Positions 63,029-64,000 of a DNA stretch of 64,000 bases are shown here, piece by piece. A program made the translations under genes and the position numbers. The stretch is from Litoditis marina (taxonomy: Eukaryota; Nematoda; Chromadorea; Rhabditida; Rhabditidae), in contig OZ038436.1 in assembly GCA_964036275.1 (NCBI GenBank), forward strand, positions 13,853,904 through 13,917,903, read 5' to 3'. The notes beneath the pieces are model-generated. The model ran no database searches and was not told the DNA's origin. It worked only from the letters and a program-made list of their open reading frames with translations. Within the stretch, counting starts at the first letter, position 1; the number at the start of each line of letters is the position of its first letter.

Positions 63029-64000
63029 CTATACAAAGAAGCCCTCTTCGGCCATGAGACCCGGTCGACCTCGACTGGACATGGTGCCGGCTAGCTCCGG
63101 TCGAGACAGGCCACGTGACAGCTGCAGATGTTGGAGGGCGTCACGGATACGCTGGTACTCTTCTGATATCAAACCTGAAACAGAAACGATTCATAAATTT
63201 GTGCTCAAAAAATGAAATAATTCAAATTATTAGATTTGTTCTACAATGATGTATAAAATCATGCTTTCTAGGGAGAAGTTTTTTTTCACATGGCAGTACC
63301 ATGTTTAACAATATTCAGTTTACCTCTCTAAGTGAGCACCGAAACGAAGTGTGAAAAGTTCTGATACATAAGAGTTGTCAGACAAGTTGAAAAATCATGA
63401 GTGTTCCGAGTTTGACTTGAAAAACCCAATTGGAACAGTCGACGTACCCATGGCGAGTAGATCCAGATGGCTTCGTCGTGACAGATCGCTGACGGAGAAT
63501 ATTCCACCGTCTGTCAGCTTCTCTGTCGTGTGTCCCATGCCGAGTGATCGGAGAAAGTCGTCCAGCTGGGGATAGATGGGCGGTGAGCCGGTGGGAGGAG
63601 GCGGACAGGCGGGGGATCCGCTGCCGGCTGTCGGACGCACCACGCCGTACGAGTTGTCCAATCTGGAACAAACAATGAATAACATAAAAGTGTGGACCTT
63701 TACAGAGGAAAACCGTGGTCAAAACTAGTCATCCAGAGACAAAAATAGTTTTGGTACGTACACAAAACATATTGTCATCTTTCTTTCGCTATATTAGGGA
63801 ATGGAGCCAAATGTGAGACCAGAAGAGCTGAAGAGTCAAACAATAAACAGCAAAAGTCTTCGATTGAAAGAACGTTGAAATATACGAATTGAACTCACTG
63901 TGCGTTGGAAACAGCGTGTTTGGCCAGCAGGCCGCTGTCGGCGTATATGTAGTCCGGATTGCGGGCGTACTTCTCGAGAATGGCCAGCAGCTGGGCGAAG
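63029..64000 (-). CDS. vab-1: Eph receptor tyrosine kinase, C-terminal part (VAB-1-like), 5' end outside window
   Basis: Type I membrane receptor for ephrins in cell guidance and epidermal morphogenesis. Three exons in phase: 64000-63899, 63662-63448, 63174-63029 (TAG 63031-63029). Order: end of the kinase C-lobe with the Eph signature FAQLLAILEKYARNPDYIYA, a Pro/Gly-rich linker, a SAM domain (LDDFLRSLGMGHTTEKLTDG, DLSRRSHLDLLAMGLISEEY, QRIRDALQHLQL), then a basic tail ending AEEGFFV, which fits a class II PDZ-binding terminus. The Eph call rests on the FxQxxxxLxKxxRNP motif before a SAM domain. The single C. elegans Eph receptor is VAB-1, hence the symbol. Confidence 0.82.

Overview
The window is nuclear DNA of a nematode. 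The evidence is a canonical 127-residue major sperm protein (MSP) gene, two cuticle collagen genes, a camt-1-type CAMTA transcription factor gene with 28 small exons, the C-terminus of a VAB-1-like Eph receptor, and start codons lying just behind splice acceptors, as expected for spliced-leader trans-splicing. All multi-exon models were built by hand from splice sites, phase continuity and family motifs. No search or transcript data were available.

Layout. 41-518 (+): 3' end of an unrecognised gene. 1752-5274 (-): cuticle collagen A, whose first exons are also open in a second frame that continues into an unrecognised Lys-rich frame reaching 7151. 7152-11506: repeat-rich intergenic DNA. 11507-14525 (-): cuticle collagen B, with a copied MSP 3' fragment in its first intron. 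14530-18986: several inverted-repeat elements. 18987-34263 (+): CAMTA gene (CG-1, IPT/TIG, ankyrin, IQ motifs; about 1178 aa, all 28 exons in phase). 34962-36470 (-): a 121-aa predicted tail-anchored protein of unknown family. 38102-44082 (-): a divergent PP1-type phosphatase with a truncated LTR retroelement in it, flanked by two 220-bp copies of one exon/intron segment. 44558-45178 (+): MSP. 46836-49747 (-): tyrosine-kinase catalytic fragment of the nematode Fer/SPE-8 type without a visible DFG exon or N-lobe. 52772-57088 (+): a 182-aa helical protein of unknown family. 57239-62074 (-): a recent LTR retroelement with identical-looking LTRs, one ORF joining Gag to an Env-like segment, and no Pol. 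63029-64000 (-): Eph receptor C-terminus.

How the genes relate. PP1 and MSP are head to head, 475 bp apart, and the kinase fragment is next. MSP is a sperm cytoskeletal protein, and nematodes have sperm-specific PP1 and SPE-8-like kinases, so 38-50 kb looks like a sperm-gene neighbourhood (inference). The two collagens are same-strand paralogues sharing exon order and Cys motifs. The rest is somatic/neuronal (CAMTA, Eph receptor).

The non-coding part is unusually rich in palindromic, MITE-like families. These include GGTTGC and GGTAACC palindromes, elements bounded by ATTGTACAAT plus long C/G tracts, GTTTGTAGTTTGATC hairpins, GGACGATTATGTGG elements and a 1.2-kb foldback carrying two tRNA-like units. 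Several abut or interrupt exons. No prokaryotic features or CRISPR arrays were seen.
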